A DNA stretch of 62,969 bases from Acanthamoeba sp. SK_2022b (GCA_027943245.1 JANDJZ010000216.1:1-62969); one strand, 5' to 3'; numbered from the stretch's first letter, positions 20,907 through 33,772 are shown. A program made the numbers and translations. The notes: a model not told the origin generated them from the sequence alone.

Positions 20907-22844
20907 TTAGTATAGGTCTTGGAGGGCCTTGTGGAGCCCCTTGCTGGCGTTGGTGGAGGTCTTGCCGGAGGTGCTGTTGGCGGTCTTTCGCTTCCAGCCC
21001 TGGACGGAGAGGTCCTTCTCGAGCTCGGAGTAGAAGTCCATGCCCAGCTGCAGGCAGTCGACCAGCTGCGTGACCTTGGTCTCGTCCTCGATCTTCTCCC
21101 GCTCCTTGAGCTCGTCCAGCTCGTCGGCCAGAGCCTCGGTGATCTGCTGCATGTAGACCTGCTCGAACGTGAGCTCCTCCTCCTGGCCTTCCTCTTCGTC
21201 ATCACTATTCCTGGCCTTCTTCGCATTCTGCTGCGCTTCGTCGTCGAGTTCAGTCAACTGGTTCGTGGCACTGGCGTAGATCTGCGACGGCATTAAGGCA
21301 TGCATGTGTGCAGGTGAGTCAAGCGGCCAACGCGGCGGCGCAGCGCACGATCGTCCCACAGGTCAGCGCGCATACCGTCCACGCCTTCTGCGTCTCCTTG
21401 TTGACGCGGAACCACAGGCCAGACTGCACCCACTTGTCCTCGTTCTCCACGAAGCCCTGCGAGTCGCTGTTCTTGCGCAGGTCCTGTCGACATAAATTCC
21501 AGGAGAGAGTGAGCCCGAACCTACCGCTCGGCCAGGTGTCACGGGGAGTCTGGCAAGGCCCGCACCTGGAAGAGAATGTCCAGTGCGTCCTCGAATGATG
21601 GCATGAGCTCACTGGGCGTCCTGGGCAGATTGTGAGCGTCCACGATAGAGCGGTGCACGTCCTTGCCATTGCGATTGCCAGAGCCAACCGAGTAGTCAGT
21701 CACAATGACAGCCATTAAGAGAGAGAGAGAGACCCATCTCCCATGGGGTCGATCGGCTTACCTGTTTGAGTTGCAGGGCCTTGTCGATGGTCTTGACGGT
21801 GTGAAGGGACAGCTTGGCCATCTGGGCCAGGAAGGACTCCTTCTGAGTCATGGACATCTTCGTGCCCATCACCTTGCGCAGATCACCTCGCTTCTCTGTG
21901 AGAAGCATCAACAGCAAGTTGTCATCGACACTGACCATCACTTCACCGATGTACACGCATGTGTTACCTTGTTCGGCAAGAAGCTTGTGAGTGTGAGCCA
22001 GCGTCGCCTCGAGGGCGTCGAGCGCGTAGGCCATAGGGCCCCGCGATTGCTGCTTCTGTGGCTGCTCGTGGTCGCCTTCGCTCTCGTTGTCCATCGACGC
22101 GTCGTCCGCGTGGCTCGTTTCGTTCTCGTTGGCCACGTCCATGTCGTCCGCTTCCTCGTTCTCGTCCTCTTCCTCTTCTTCACTATCGCCCTCTTCATCT
22201 TCGAAGCCGAGGGCTTCGCTTTCATCGTCTTCGCCATCTTCATCAAAATCGTCGCTCGATGCTTCTTCCCAATCATCCTCTTCGTCCACTTCCTCATCCC
22301 ACTCTATTTCCTCGTCCCATTCGACCTCATCTCCATCTTCCGCTGCCAAATCGTCTTCGTCTTCCGAAATAGGTTGTACTTTGCTCTTGCCTTTGTCCGC
22401 CTTCGTGCTTGGCGTTGATGTCCCCCGGCCATTCGATGAAGGCTTTGCAGACGTAGCGGAGGAAGCAGATGATGCAGATGCCGTTGGCACGGGTTGAGAT
22501 TTGAAGCCCTCCTTGGCAAACAATTTCTGAATCTCGAGCCGCAGCCGATTTTCCTCCTCAGCCTGATCTGCAGCAGTCTGCTCGAACTCCTTCACCTTCC
22601 ATTCCGCTTCGCTTCCTCCCTTAGACTTCCTGCGGCCTCCTCCCTCGCCACCCTGCTTCGAGTCCTGGAGGCCTCCATTCGATTTATGCACCGATTTGGG
22701 CGATTTGTTCGTTGCGGCCGGCGATTTGGTGGGCGTCGCACTATGCTTCGCGGCAGACGGGCTCTGTTGCGTGGCCTTCTTCACTGCCGGCTTCCCTTTG
22801 CCCTTTCCGCCGCTGGGGCTTGGCGTGGCTGCTCCTCTTTTCAT
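20907..22844 (-). CDS. Acidic nuclear-type protein of unknown function
   Basis: The five exons are 22844-21968, 21895-21762, 21661-21566, 21483-21376 and 21281-20907 (529 aa). The N-terminal ~95 residues are basic Lys/Ser/Pro/Gly. Residues ~160-260 are a very acidic Asp/Glu tract (EWDEEIEWDEEVDEEDDWEE and onward). The C-terminal half is helical and charged, with FLAQMAKLSLHTVKTIDKAL, EDKWVQSGLWFRVNKETQKA and ITEALADELDELKEREK. The pattern of basic head, acidic tract and helical tail resembles nucleolar or histone-chaperone-like proteins, but I recognise no domain. The C-terminal part probably holds the conserved function. The stop of the upstream phosphoesterase gene lies 74 bp before this ATG, so the two minus-strand genes are tightly packed. 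Confidence 0.75.
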
Positions 22845-22918
22845 CTCCTTCCACACCAATAACTCGAACAAAAAAAAAGAGGAAAAAAACAAATTTAAAT
22901 CTTTTTGTCGTAACTTTG

Positions 22919-25779
22919 TCACTGCTGGGCCTTGCTTGCGAGCAGCTGGTTCTTCTGTCGCTCAAAGAACTGGAGGATCTGCTTCTGCACGAAGATGCCT
23001 CCCTGGTGCTCGTTCTGCAGCATCTGCTCCTCCAGCATGCTCAGCCACCTAACGCGCAATGACGACGACGAGTAGGAGGCGGAGGTCAGTTGGTGTCGTC
23101 ATACTACACGTTTCGACGGAAGGAGGTCCCGACCCTTTGGGCGAAGCCTTGTCGTCGAGTCCGCGGGCGATGGCGAGCCATTCGCGCTGAAGGTCGGTGA
23201 TGGGGTCCGTGCTCATGCTGCCTCGCTTCACGCCGTCCTCGATCCCGCTCAGCGAGACCTTGGCGCCTGTGTTTGGCGGCGACACGGCAGCCACATATTA
23301 ATGAAAAATAAATAAACAAAATAAACTCGAAATATAAATACCAGAGAATTTGTCCCATTGCTCGTAGAGCGCCTGCGGTCCGGGCACAGGCAGGGACGTG
23401 GGGCAATCGGTACGCGGAGTGTCCCTGAAGCCCAGAAGATCAGCGAATGGGTCCTAGCGCCCGCACGGGCGGCGAGATGTTGGCAACGAACCTCTGATCG
23501 ACCACGTGCTCAAACGTGGCCGCCCAGGCGTCCCTACGCGTGAGGAAGTGGGGCAAGTTGAACAGCTTCTTTAGCGTTGCCGCCACCGATGAGTGCTCGT
23601 AGTGTGACTGTAGTCACAGCCGACAGTACAAACAACAGCGTGAGAATGCAAGAGAATCAGCAGCCGGTGTGCATTCGCATTCCATGCGTGCCAATCGTGC
23701 TCGAGCGAGCGAGGGCGTACCTGAGGCGGCGCGTGAATGACAGTGCCCTTGTTGATCCATGGGGAGACCATGACGGTGGGCACTCGCACGCCCAGCCGAT
23801 TAAATTCGAATCCCTCGTCGTTGGGCTGTCCAGGCACCGGTTAGGTAAAACGAAGGAGCCCTGTCCAATAATGAAGGAGGGGGGGGGCGATGGGGCCACG
23901 GTACCACGTCATCGGGGCGAGGCGCGCCAAAAGGGGTGGGCACGTGGTCCCAGTAGCCTCCGTGCTCGTCGTATGTCACAATGAAGAGCGTGCTGTTCCA
24001 CTACGCTCCGTCCATCGAGAAAGTGAGTACATACGCACACGCACGCACACGCACGCACACGCACTCACACGCACGCACACACGCCATGCACAAACTCACA
24101 CATTACGCACGCACACACGCCATGCACAAACTCACACATTACCTTGGGTCCGTTGCGCAGGGCCTGGTAGACCTTGGCGAGCAGGTACTCGCCTTGGCAG
24201 CACACGAAATGCGCGCGCACTAACGTTAGTGAAGTGCGCTATGACTCCGGAACGGAGACGATGCCTGGAATTGGGTGTACCGGGACGAACGTCGTGCGGC
24301 GGGTGCTGGTCGGAGGCCTCCCACTCGAAGAATGTGAACCACCGTGGGTCGAGGAATGTATAGGCCTTGAGGTCGCCGCTCGCTGCGGCCTCGTAGAAAT
24401 AGTCAAAGGGTTCGATCTTGCCAAAATACCTTTTTGTTTTTTTATAATAAAATAAATATTAATGGCACGTTTTGTATAATATTGTTTTTTAACAAAAATA
24501 ATCCAAATAAACCGCGCCTAGTAGGGCCAAGCGCTCACACACGCCGCACGTTCAGAGGAGGGAGGCAAGTGACATACTTGATGTCGCGCATGTTGCGCAT
24601 GAGAAGGACAGAGGGCAGATCGTGGAAGTAGACGCGCCAGTCCAACCCGGCCTCGTGCAGCCTACCCGTCGAGGCCACGCCAGTTAGCCAACCGCATGGG
24701 ACGCTATGCGCGTCATAGAGCTCCGTGACACTGAGGCAGGGGGTATGACGCACGAATCGAAGATGGTCTTCTGTGGCATGCCCTCGGCCAGCTCCAAGAC
24801 GTTGTTGGCCGTCAGGCCGTGCGACGTCGCCGAGTGCAGGTACATCCTGATATGCCATCACAACACAACACAGACAGCCCCACGACCCAGCAGGTGAGCG
24901 CCGAACGCACGCATGGCGGATCGATGACATCAATGTGGTGATGAAGAGGCATTGTCCACCTGTTGGGTTGAGTTGGACCGGGTAGCGAGCTATGCCAGTG
25001 GTCAAAGATCGCGAACTCGTTGGCGAGAGTGTTCAGCGTGGGGACTGCACGGTGGCGGAGTCAGAGAGGGGTCGGTCCACGCACGCGCGCGCGCCCGTAC
25101 GTGTCTTGGGGTTGAAGCACTGCATGATGTCGGCGCCTACGACAAAGTCATCGTTCTCGGCGTAGTTTCTGACGAACCCGGTCATCGGCGCTGGCGCCTT
25201 CACCGGTCCATAGCCGAAGCACTGTTTCTTGGTGCTGGCGTAGCTGTGGGAGGGGTCCACCAGGGCCACGTACGGAGCATCGTTGCTCACCTGTTTATGT
25301 TAGAGAGAATGTACTTTGCCAGGTGAGGAGCGCTGGGGGCGGTGGTCCGCAGAACAAAGTGTCTAAGGTGATTCTACCCTGGTCGAGCCCAGCGAAGGTC
25401 GCAGGGGGTCGTTGGGACAGGTCTCCTTGCCCGTCACGCCCTCCACCTCTGGGTTGAGCGACTTGAGGTACCCTGTGTGTTTGCTGCGTTTGAAAAGCCA
25501 TCGCCCAATCGCCTCCCCAAAAGCGCACAAATGACCACCAACCGCGTGCGAGCAAGAAGCAAGGTAGAGAAGGCGAAGGAAAGATGAAGAAGGGAAGGAG
25601 ACCGCACCAACCATGTGGTCGAAGGACCTGTAGGAGATTGAGTTAAGAAGAAAGAGAGGAAGGGGGGGGGGGTGAGCGACCAAGTGGACCGGAGGAGGGG
25701 AAGCATTGGGGAACCTGTTCTCCAGCATGAGAACCACCACATGCTCGATTCGGGGGTTCGTCGACTGAGGCTTCTGCAT
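22919..25779 (-). CDS. Phosphoesterase-family protein (phospholipase C / acid phosphatase type)
   Basis: The 15 exons are 25779-25715, 25627-25608, 25472-25378, 25290-25101, 25044-24960, 24846-24754, 24661-24578, 24429-24281, 24192-24143, 24000-23908, 23825-23721, 23607-23492, 23424-23342, 23266-23134 and 23048-22919 (496 aa). Motifs follow the PF04185 family order: [20 protein letters not shown] with the metal-ligand [89 protein letters not shown] and [12 protein letters not shown]. Non-specific phospholipase C and AcpA-type phosphatases share these. No signal peptide is visible with start 25779, so a cytosolic role is possible. The frame is open upstream to 25944 and an exon there could extend the N-terminus. 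Exon 2 is only 20 nt. Confidence 0.88.
24041..24142. repeat. CA-rich and ~39-bp direct repeat in an intron
   Basis: Blocks of ACGCAC repeats are followed by two near-identical copies of a unit containing cacacacgccatgcacaaac, all inside the phosphoesterase intron between 24142 and 24001. Confidence 0.85.
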
Positions 25780-26704
25780 CTGCAAACAAATGACTCGTTG
25801 CACCTTGAGCTTCAGCTGCCTTGTGCGTGCAAAAAGTGCAGGAAGCTTCTGTGGGCAGGAAGGTTCCGCGTCCTGTGTGGTAATTTGACGCTTTGGAACA
25901 TTCTTCTCTGGCTGTGCCGCTACTGGTGGCTTTTTCTTGTGCATAGCCCTCTCACATCTATGCAATCATTGGTGCTTCAGAAAATAGGAGTTGGGCAGCT
26001 GCAAGGGACAATGAAGTCAACCTCTCCCCCAACCTTGGCCGAGCTTGCATGAACTCTTGCAGAGGTTTTTACATGTATCAAAAACCTCTACAACCATTCA
26101 TGCAACAATATGTGTTTCAGTGGTACAGCAGTGTACCTGGACCTGTCCATGTAGGATGTCACAAGAGTTTAGTGGGCACAGCAAAATAAGGCACTCACTC
26201 AGTCCCAATAAGGTTAAAGTGTTTTGTACTATTGAGAGTACATTATCAAGGATATGTAATAAAATGGTCCTGGGCACCTGCACAAGCACAGGGTTAGGGC
26301 ATGCAAAATTGTACAAAACACACATGAAATTAGAAACAAGTCAAGTGTAAAGTAAGTGTTTATTAAATGCTTCATATGATAATCTCTGAAGCTGACTTTG
26401 GGCTTTAGAGGAGTACCCTGGCAGATGGTAATGCCTGGCCCAGTAGCATAGACCTGACCAGTTGGGAGCATGGGCAAAAGGTCCCAGTAGAAGTTGGATT
26501 TTCTGAGTCGCACCAGCTTCCCATGCATTGTAAAACAAAAACACTATCTGGCGTCTGACTTCGTTTTTAGTTTATAGAAGGCTTGTTGGCAGCCCAGACA
26601 TATAACATGGCACACAAATACACTTGTGGCTCTCAAGTGTCGCTTGTCGATCACCCATTGGTTTAATTGCCCATCCAGGCGCCATGTTGTACACATGTTG
26701 GTAA
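25780..26704. other. AT-rich intergenic block
   Basis: From about 26050 to 26650 the GC content drops sharply relative to both flanks. Minus-strand text around 26520-26390 reads protein-like (SNFYWDLLPMLPTGQVYA), but no gene structure emerges. Part of 25780-25965 may be a 5' exon of the phosphoesterase gene. Confidence 0.5.
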
Positions 26705-29700
26705 TCAGAGGGCGTCGTCAGCTGCGAAGTTGACAGCAGCGTGGTTCCCCCTTTGGCTGTGGAACTCGTGAATTTGTCTGCGCTTTCCCCACCACGGCAA
26801 CAGCACAGCTCCCACGATCACCACCAAAACGACGATGATCGCCACCGGAACGGCTACTGCAACGCCAATGATAACCGCAGTGTTGTCACCCCCGCCACTG
26901 CTCTGGTCCCTTCTTCCCAGCAGCACTCCCACATCTGCCTCAAACCGCATCTCGGCATCAGCGTGAGTGCATGTTTCTCGGAGTTAGCGACACCAATAGA
27001 GGGGGGGAGGTTACCGGGGTCGTAAATCAGGCTCGACTTGAACCTACCGAACGACAGCACCAGCTCCGACGTCTTGCTGTCGAGCGCCAACTGCAGCTTG
27101 GCGGCCTCGCCGCCTTGGCTTGCCTTTGTCGACACGAGCTCAACCACGCCGTCCACAGTCACGGCCTCCACCAGCCGCAGCCTCGTCGACGCGCTTCCGC
27201 TGTAGCTCTGGCCTACTTGGCCCGTGAGAGCGAACTCGCGCAAATACTTGCTCCCTGATGAGGTCACCTCGACGAAGCCCGTGAAGGCCGGCCTGATGGC
27301 GATCCGCACCTCGGCCCTCTCGGTGCTGGCGTTGGTGGCCCACTGCCAGTTGGTCAGGGCCACAGTGAACTTGACCAGTGCCGGCATGGTGTCAAACTGC
27401 ACTCGCTCGCCAGCACCGCTGCCATTTACTGCAGCGGCGGTGCCGAGGTCGATGGTGGTGGTGTTGGCAAAGACGAAATACTGGAGCGAGAGCGTGGCAT
27501 TGTCGCTCGAGTCAGTCAGCAGCGATGACTGGAAGTCGAGGGAGCAGGTGAAGAGAAAAGACTGGCTCGCGCCCAGGCTGTTGTTGGCCACCTCGCTCCA
27601 TGTGCCTGAATGGGGGACAGAATGCGGCGCGTCAGTCAACTGGCGGAACAGCCGTCCCACTCACTCCGTTGGGGAGTGGCCGGTCACAGCCCCCTAGCAT
27701 TACCGTTGCGTGCTGTAACGGCACTCGCTTGCGATGAGTTGCTGTCCGAAGTGGTGATACCGCCCAGCGAAAGGCCCACACTAGCCTGTTGCTGCTCATG
27801 GCCCGTGGAGTCTGTCGTCGTTGTCGTAGCAGTGCCCGTCAGCCACAACCGCTCAAACACTCCCACCGGACACAATCACGTGCGGCCAAATGGTGAGGGA
27901 GGGAGAGACCTCTTGGCGTGATAGTGACCAGGGAGGTCGTCAGGTTGACGCGGACGGTGGGCATCGACTGGGTCGATGTGGCGATCGAGTTTGTGATCAA
28001 GTACAGTAGCGACGATGTCGGGGTTTGCGAAGGAGTGAACGAGACCGAGGCCGACGCAGAGGGAGAGCTCGATGGAGTGACGGAGGGAGACGGGGAATGA
28101 GAAGGGGTGACCGAAGGAGACGGGGAATGAGAAGGGGTGACCGAAGGAGACGGGGAATGAGAAGGGGTGACCGAAGGAGACGGGGAGTTGGACGGGCTGA
28201 CCGACGGCGAAGGCGAAGGCGACGGGAAGGGGAGGACATCGCAAGCGGCTGAAGGAAAGCCACAATCACGCAACGTGCGCATATCAGTCACCACCATCGC
28301 TGCGCTAAACAACGAGCCGAAGCTCCTGAAGGCCCAGACGTACATGTGCCAGTGGAAGTCCCGCTTGTGTTGAAGGAGACAGATCCAGCAGAGTACCAGA
28401 TGAAATCCCCTAGGCACATAACGCCTAGGGCGAGTTGTTGCGAGAGCGTAAGGCGTGGTGGTGGAGGCCAGTGATCGGACAGATCGCACCTGTCGAGTCG
28501 GTATCGAGGGTCATGGAGACGTCCCCGTACTGGTTCCATGTACCGCCAGAGGAGGCCCAGATACCTGGAACGAGTCACGGTGAGTCGAGGCGGCTCGATG
28601 GGCATGGGCGATTGGCAAATTGCCAATGGGGAACACGCACCCGTGCCGCTCACTTGGGTGGTTAGGGTCATGTTGCCGCGCTGGTTCCACACGCAGGTGT
28701 CGCCTATAGCCACGCCTGACGAGAACGCAGGTAGAGAGAGAGAGAGAGAGTCACCGTGTTGCCATTGGCAACCGCCAGCGCAGTACAGTACCTGTGCTCC
28801 ACTGCATGAAGGGCCACGCGGCGTTGCCGTTTTGGTGCCAAGTCGAGTTGTCATTGATACCCACCCCAGCTGCGGGCAGAACGAGTCACAGAGAATAAGG
28901 AGTGCATGACCATCTTGACCACGACAGTGCACCGCACCATTGGTTGAAGTGAAGATGTCGTTGAGCGTCCACGTGGCGCCGCTCATAAACACTGCCGTCT
29001 TCTCGTACACACCAGGCCAATCTCCCCCTGTCAGCGAGACTCCAGTCGCCAACAGCCAATCAATTGCGCAGGCGTACGCGTCGGCATGATCGGAACCCAG
29101 GCGTCGACGGGTGCGTTTGAAGTCCACGAGGAGCCCGAATACATAAAGACCCCTGTGCGAGTGTTGGGGGAGGGGGGCAGAACAGTGCGGTTGGCTTCCT
29201 CGCAGGACAAACTTGGGCCAGTCATGGTTTTGTTGTTTACCCCAACCCTGGGTGACGTTGAGGCTCAGCGAGCCGTTCTGGATCCACTTCGCCCCGGCAG
29301 CGAGCATGACCCCGTAGAGTTTGTTGTAGGTGTCGTAGCCAAGTGCATAGACGGCGCCCCTCTGCTCCCACAATCCGCCCACCTCGATGCACGGCACGAC
29401 TGGGTGGAAGCCAAGAGAAGATGAGCATGCGTTTGAGAGGGGCACAGTGGAAGGACTTTTGTACCGGTTTGACTTGTTGTAATGTACACTTGGTTCTCTT
29501 GGATTAGAGTGGTGCTCGCACTGGTCAAGAGTCCTTTGTTGCGGTGGGAGGGTCAGTCAGCGTTCCAACCGTTTGCAGCAGCAATTGCAAGACTCGAGTC
29601 AGGCGTGTACCTCCTTGCAGCTTCAGTGTGCCATTTGTGATCGTGAACGTGGGCGAGTTGATCGTAAGCCACAGGCCACTGCTCGCTACCACTACCTCCC

Positions 29701-30089
29701 CCAGCAGACTGGCGACACAGTTGTTGAGTATCGGGCTGCGAGCAGATCAAAAAAAGCAACCCACGCCCCTATTGGGCTGAACGTACTTGAGGGTGAGGTT
29801 GTCTGTCGACACGGTGCACTGCGCCTCGGGGTAGGACCCGGCATAGACCTGCACCACCGCGTCGGCGGTCGCGGTGGTAAGTGCGTCGCATATGGTCCCC
29901 TCATTACAAGAGCCGTTCACACACACGGTCCCTCTTGCTGTAAGAACACCAAATCATTAATACATATAAAGGAGGTGAGCGAGGAGTTCCGGCCAACTGT
30001 GCGGGGCCCTGCGCACCAGGCATGCTCCAGCCAACGAGGACAAGCGCGGCCCACACCAGAAGGAACCGTACTCCTGTCCAGCAGTGCAT
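26705..30089 (-). CDS. Large surface protein with modular repeat exons, Ser/Pro stalk and TM helix
   Basis: The 15 exons are 30089-30017, 29937-29787, 29735-29611, 29533-29465, 29399-29241, 29152-29078, 29027-28938, 28869-28792, 28715-28641, 28564-28490, 28409-28344, 28248-27910, 27859-27704, 27605-27015 and 26934-26705 (783 aa). Residues 1-24 are a signal peptide (FLLVWAALVLVGW). Exons 5-11 each encode one or two ~25-residue coils with a GxxxxxxxxWxxxGxxxL pattern, such as GDTCVWNQRGNMTL and SSGGTWNQYGDVSM, suggesting a right-handed beta-helix. Exon 12 encodes a PSPSVTPSHS stalk. Exon 14 holds a ~195-residue domain rich in N-glycosylation sites. Exon 15 carries the TM helix (IIGVAVAVPVAIIVVLVVIV) and a short basic tail. 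The family is unknown; cell-surface placement is inferred from topology. All introns are phase 1 except intron 2. Confidence 0.82.
28081..28200. repeat. 30-bp tandem repeat in coding sequence
   Basis: About four copies of a 30-bp unit (core ggagacggggaatgagaagg on +) encode the repeated PSPSVTPSHS stalk of the minus-strand surface protein. Confidence 0.95.
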
Positions 30090-30251
30090 ATTGTTGCAAA
30101 GTTGGTTTGTTTGTTTGTTTCCTCGGAGGCAAAGTGCGGCTTGCTTGGCACCGCAACAGCGGTAATCCCCGGTTTAACTACTCGGAGTTATAAGCTGTTG
30201 GTATTTCCGACCCGAAAGAGATACAATTTAAAACAAGTGTGGGGAGAGGGG

Positions 30252-31261
30252 TTAGGGGATCATGGGGATGCCGGTGGGGGTCTTGGCCTTGTACGCGCGG
30301 TACTGGTCCCCGAAGAATTCGACCAGCGTGCCCTCCTCGTAGTCGATCCTGTCGCTGAAGAACTTCCACGACGCCACGGCGAAGCCCACGATGCAGATGG
30401 GGTTGAAGAGCACGACCTGGGTCATGACCGACCACCAGAACCAGCCAAAGTAGCCGGGATGCCTCACATACCTGCGCGCGAGTACCACCTCCCCGGTGAG
30501 CCACTCTCCCACTATACAACACCACACACACACGCATACGCTATCACGCGCGCATGACAAAGGAGAGCAGGGGCAGAGGCGTACGAGTAGATGCCCTCGG
30601 TGACGAGCTTGTGCTCGGGCCTCTTGTCCTCTGCAATCTGGTGCGTGAAGTTGTGGGCGGCGGTGATCAACGCAGCCACGCGGACGACTGACGACCCAAA
30701 GAAGGGAGAGGTGAGCAACCAAGAGAGAGAGAGGAGGATAGGCGACCAGGAGCGGAGCAAGGCAATGGTGGTTGTTACCCTGGCCAAAGATGGCGCCGAG
30801 GAGGCCGAGGTAGATGACGGGCGAGAAGACCTTGAGGCCAGGGAAGAGCCAGAGCTCTACAAAGTACTCGACGAACGAGGCAGCCATGGCAACGTTGAAC
30901 TCGAAGCTGTGGTTGATCAGGAAAGCTGCGCAGGAGAAGCAAATTCCTTATTAAATCCAATAATAAATTTAATATCATGATTAAATGAATGAAAACGGCA
31001 GCATCGAAGCAGAGGGATCGAGGGGGGCATACACTCAGCCGAGCAGAGCTTGGGGTTAAACAGCGCAACGCAGAGATACTCGGAGAAGTGGAAGAAGCCC
31101 AAAAACATGAGATACCAGCCCAGCCCCCATACCGATTCGGAGAGGAACGCGAGACCCGCGCCGAGGCCCAGCGCCAGGCCGCAGGCACAACCCATTACGG
31201 CCATCGCTGCATGGCCGTGACGCGTGAACAAATGATTCTCCTCCACGTATTTCTTGAACAT
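30252..31261 (-). CDS. ICMT: Protein-S-isoprenylcysteine O-methyltransferase
   Basis: The four exons are 31261-31033, 30925-30779, 30687-30585 and 30471-30252 (232 aa, near the 239 of yeast Ste14). Multiple TM helices precede LVTEGIYS and the catalytic SYVRHPGYFGWFWWSVMTQV, then VLFNPI and DRIDYEEGTLVEFFGDQY. These are the RHPxYxGxxxW and EExxLxxxFGxxY signatures of the family. It methylates prenylated C-terminal cysteines of Ras/Rho/Rab-type proteins in the ER membrane, using S-adenosylmethionine. The frame is open upstream (to ~31291) and may extend the N-terminus; 31261 is the first ATG. Its 5' end faces the RBR gene on +, about 175 bp away. Confidence 0.93.
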
Positions 31262-31435
31262 CCTTTGGAACTCTTCAACGCTCTCGTCCACAGGTCTCTT
31301 GGTGATTTGTTGTGTGTTCTTGTGCTGTCAAGCCAGTCGTTGTCAAGCAATTTGTGTGTGGGGGAAGGCGAGAAAACAACAAGGAAAGAAAACGAACAAC
31401 AAGGAAAGGCAGTCAAAACAAGCTCTCGTGGGACA

Positions 31436-32094
31436 ATGAACGAAGAGGTGCGTGAACGTGGAGAACTTAGGTTCGCATGTGCGTGGTACTGACGTGTCGT
31501 TGTCGGACAGGTGGCGACTGAGTGGCCCCAGGAAGTTTGTGGTATCGCGCTGGCCTCTCCTCCCTTCCTCCCTTAGGAGCTTGTTCATCGGTAGAGCGTT
31601 TGGTTGGGGGCGGGGCAGAGGCGTCATGGCGGCTACAAGCCGCCGAGTTGTCTGCGCTACGGGCGCTCTTCATGGACGACTTCAGGGGTGTGTCTCCTCC
31701 CCTATGACGAGAGCTTGACTCAACCGCAAACTCACGGCGAGCACACAGAGAGCAGCTCGTTGCCGCCGCGCTTTCAGATCCGCATCTGTAGCAGTACCGA
31801 CCTCTCCGAAGAGGAGGAGTGCTTCCTGACCTCCCATGGCTACCAGGGTACCATCCATCACCGTCCGCCCGCCCACCAACGCCCAGAGTTTACAACGCTG
31901 GCCTGCGGCGAACAGTGTCTCTTTCGCTGGTGGTGACCCTAACGCGGGCCTACCCCGAGGAGCCGCCGGGGATCGAAGTGCGATGGGAGGGCCTGCAGGA
32001 GGGCCTGTCCGAGTCGCGCTATCCCGAACTCTACGCCGTGCTCCGGCGCCAGGTAACCTGACCTGTCGTGATCTCTGCCGCAGACCACAGCGCC

Positions 32095-32134
<40 letters not shown>

Positions 32135-33707
32135 GGGAGCTCTTCAGCGCTCACGCATAGCGTTGTCAAGGCCGAGGAGAACTTGGGGTCGTTCATCATC
32201 TCCGAGATGGTCGAAACAGCGCGCGCCTGGTTGGTCGGTGCGTGCACTTGACGGGCAGGCCAGCATCTGTAACGTAGCGAGCCAACGGCGTCTGTCGCGC
32301 TTGTGTGCGTGCGCGTGCGTGTGATGTCCGAAACAGCGAACGCACGCAGCAAGCTTCAGCAGCTGAAGGCCAAGGCCGAGGTCGAACGGGAGCGGAGGAA
32401 GGCCGTGCGCCGTAAGCTGGGTCTCGGTTCGCGAGAGGCCCTGCTCAAGTCCAAGGAGGACGAGCTGAGCCGCAGCATGCAGCAGCGGCGGGTCAGACAG
32501 CTGATCGAGAAGGACACCTTCTACGGGCAGGCCATGAAGGACGTCTACAAATGGGACTACGACGTCTTCAACATGGACCAGGTCCTCTCTCTCCAAAAGG
32601 TGCCCCCGCTCGACTTGATGTCGTGGCCGTGACTGGAAACGGTGGCGGTGGCCCAGTGATGAGATGGCTCACACCGATCCGCTGCGCGGTGTGGGTGGGT
32701 GGTGCAGGCCAAGGAGGCCAAGGTGCAGGAGGTCATGGGCCCGCAGGTGCCGCCGGCGGTGGTGCGAGTGCTTCTCCACCACTCGCGATGGAACGCCGAT
32801 GCGCTCATCCGCCGGTATCGCCTGCTCACGAACACTGGCAGCGCCGCATCGCCGGCGTCGGCCAAGCGGGCCGGCGGGCCTGCTCCCGGCGCCCAGCCCG
32901 AGGGCGACGATGAGGAGGACCGCGGCAAGGGCATCGAGAAGCTCTACACCGAGGTGGGTCTCCCCGTAGTCGTCAAAGCGGAACCGCTCGACGAATGCGA
33001 TGATGAGGCGCACGTGCGGCTGATGGCCTCGATACCTGTCACGGCCTCCTGCGAGATCTGCATGGACGACTTCAACACCAAGACCATGACTTCCCTGTCC
33101 TGCGGTACCGCCACGCCAATTCTAATCATACGTAATTTATCTAAGTTTTGGAAAATGTTTTTACTGATCAACAACAATGATCAAAAATCGATCAGGTCAT
33201 TGGTTCTGCAACGACTGCTACGGGACCTACCTCGTCATGCAAATCACCGACGGCGGCTCGGACGCCATTCGCTGCCCCCACTTCCGGTGCCCCTTCCTGG
33301 TCGACCCCGTGACGGTGGTCTCGCTGGTCTCGCGCGAGATCTACCGCAAGTTTGTCACCTTTGCCGCCCAGCACTACATCGAGGCCGACACCAGCCTGTT
33401 CCGGTGCCGGGGCCTGCGCTGCGCCAACATCATCCACCTCGGGAGACACACCACGGACGTGGCCTGCCCCTGCTCCCTCATCTCGTGCTCGCTATGCGGG
33501 TAAGCGCCGCCGTCTCGAGTTTGCCGTCAGTGACAGGCGGGACTGGACTGGCCCGGGTCTGGGTGACCAGGCAGTGACCTGACCTCTCGTCGACGCAGGG
33601 AGGAGGGCCACTTCCCCGTGCCGTGTGACGTGGCGCGCTGGTTCGATAAGAAGTACGGCAAGCAGATCATCGACGACGAAAGCGCGGCGACGTTCAAGTG
33701 GCTTATG

Positions 33708-33772
<65 letters not shown>

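Noticed and set aside
22058..22862. Plus-strand Ser/Phe/Leu-rich frames opposite the acidic protein
   Set aside because: They are antisense shadows of the Asp/Glu tract of the minus-strand gene, whose frame and splice phases are coherent.
24500..25005. Minus-strand ORF of 156 codons across an exon of the phosphoesterase
   Set aside because: Part is a true exon (24661-24578); the rest reads through introns. The spliced model explains it better.
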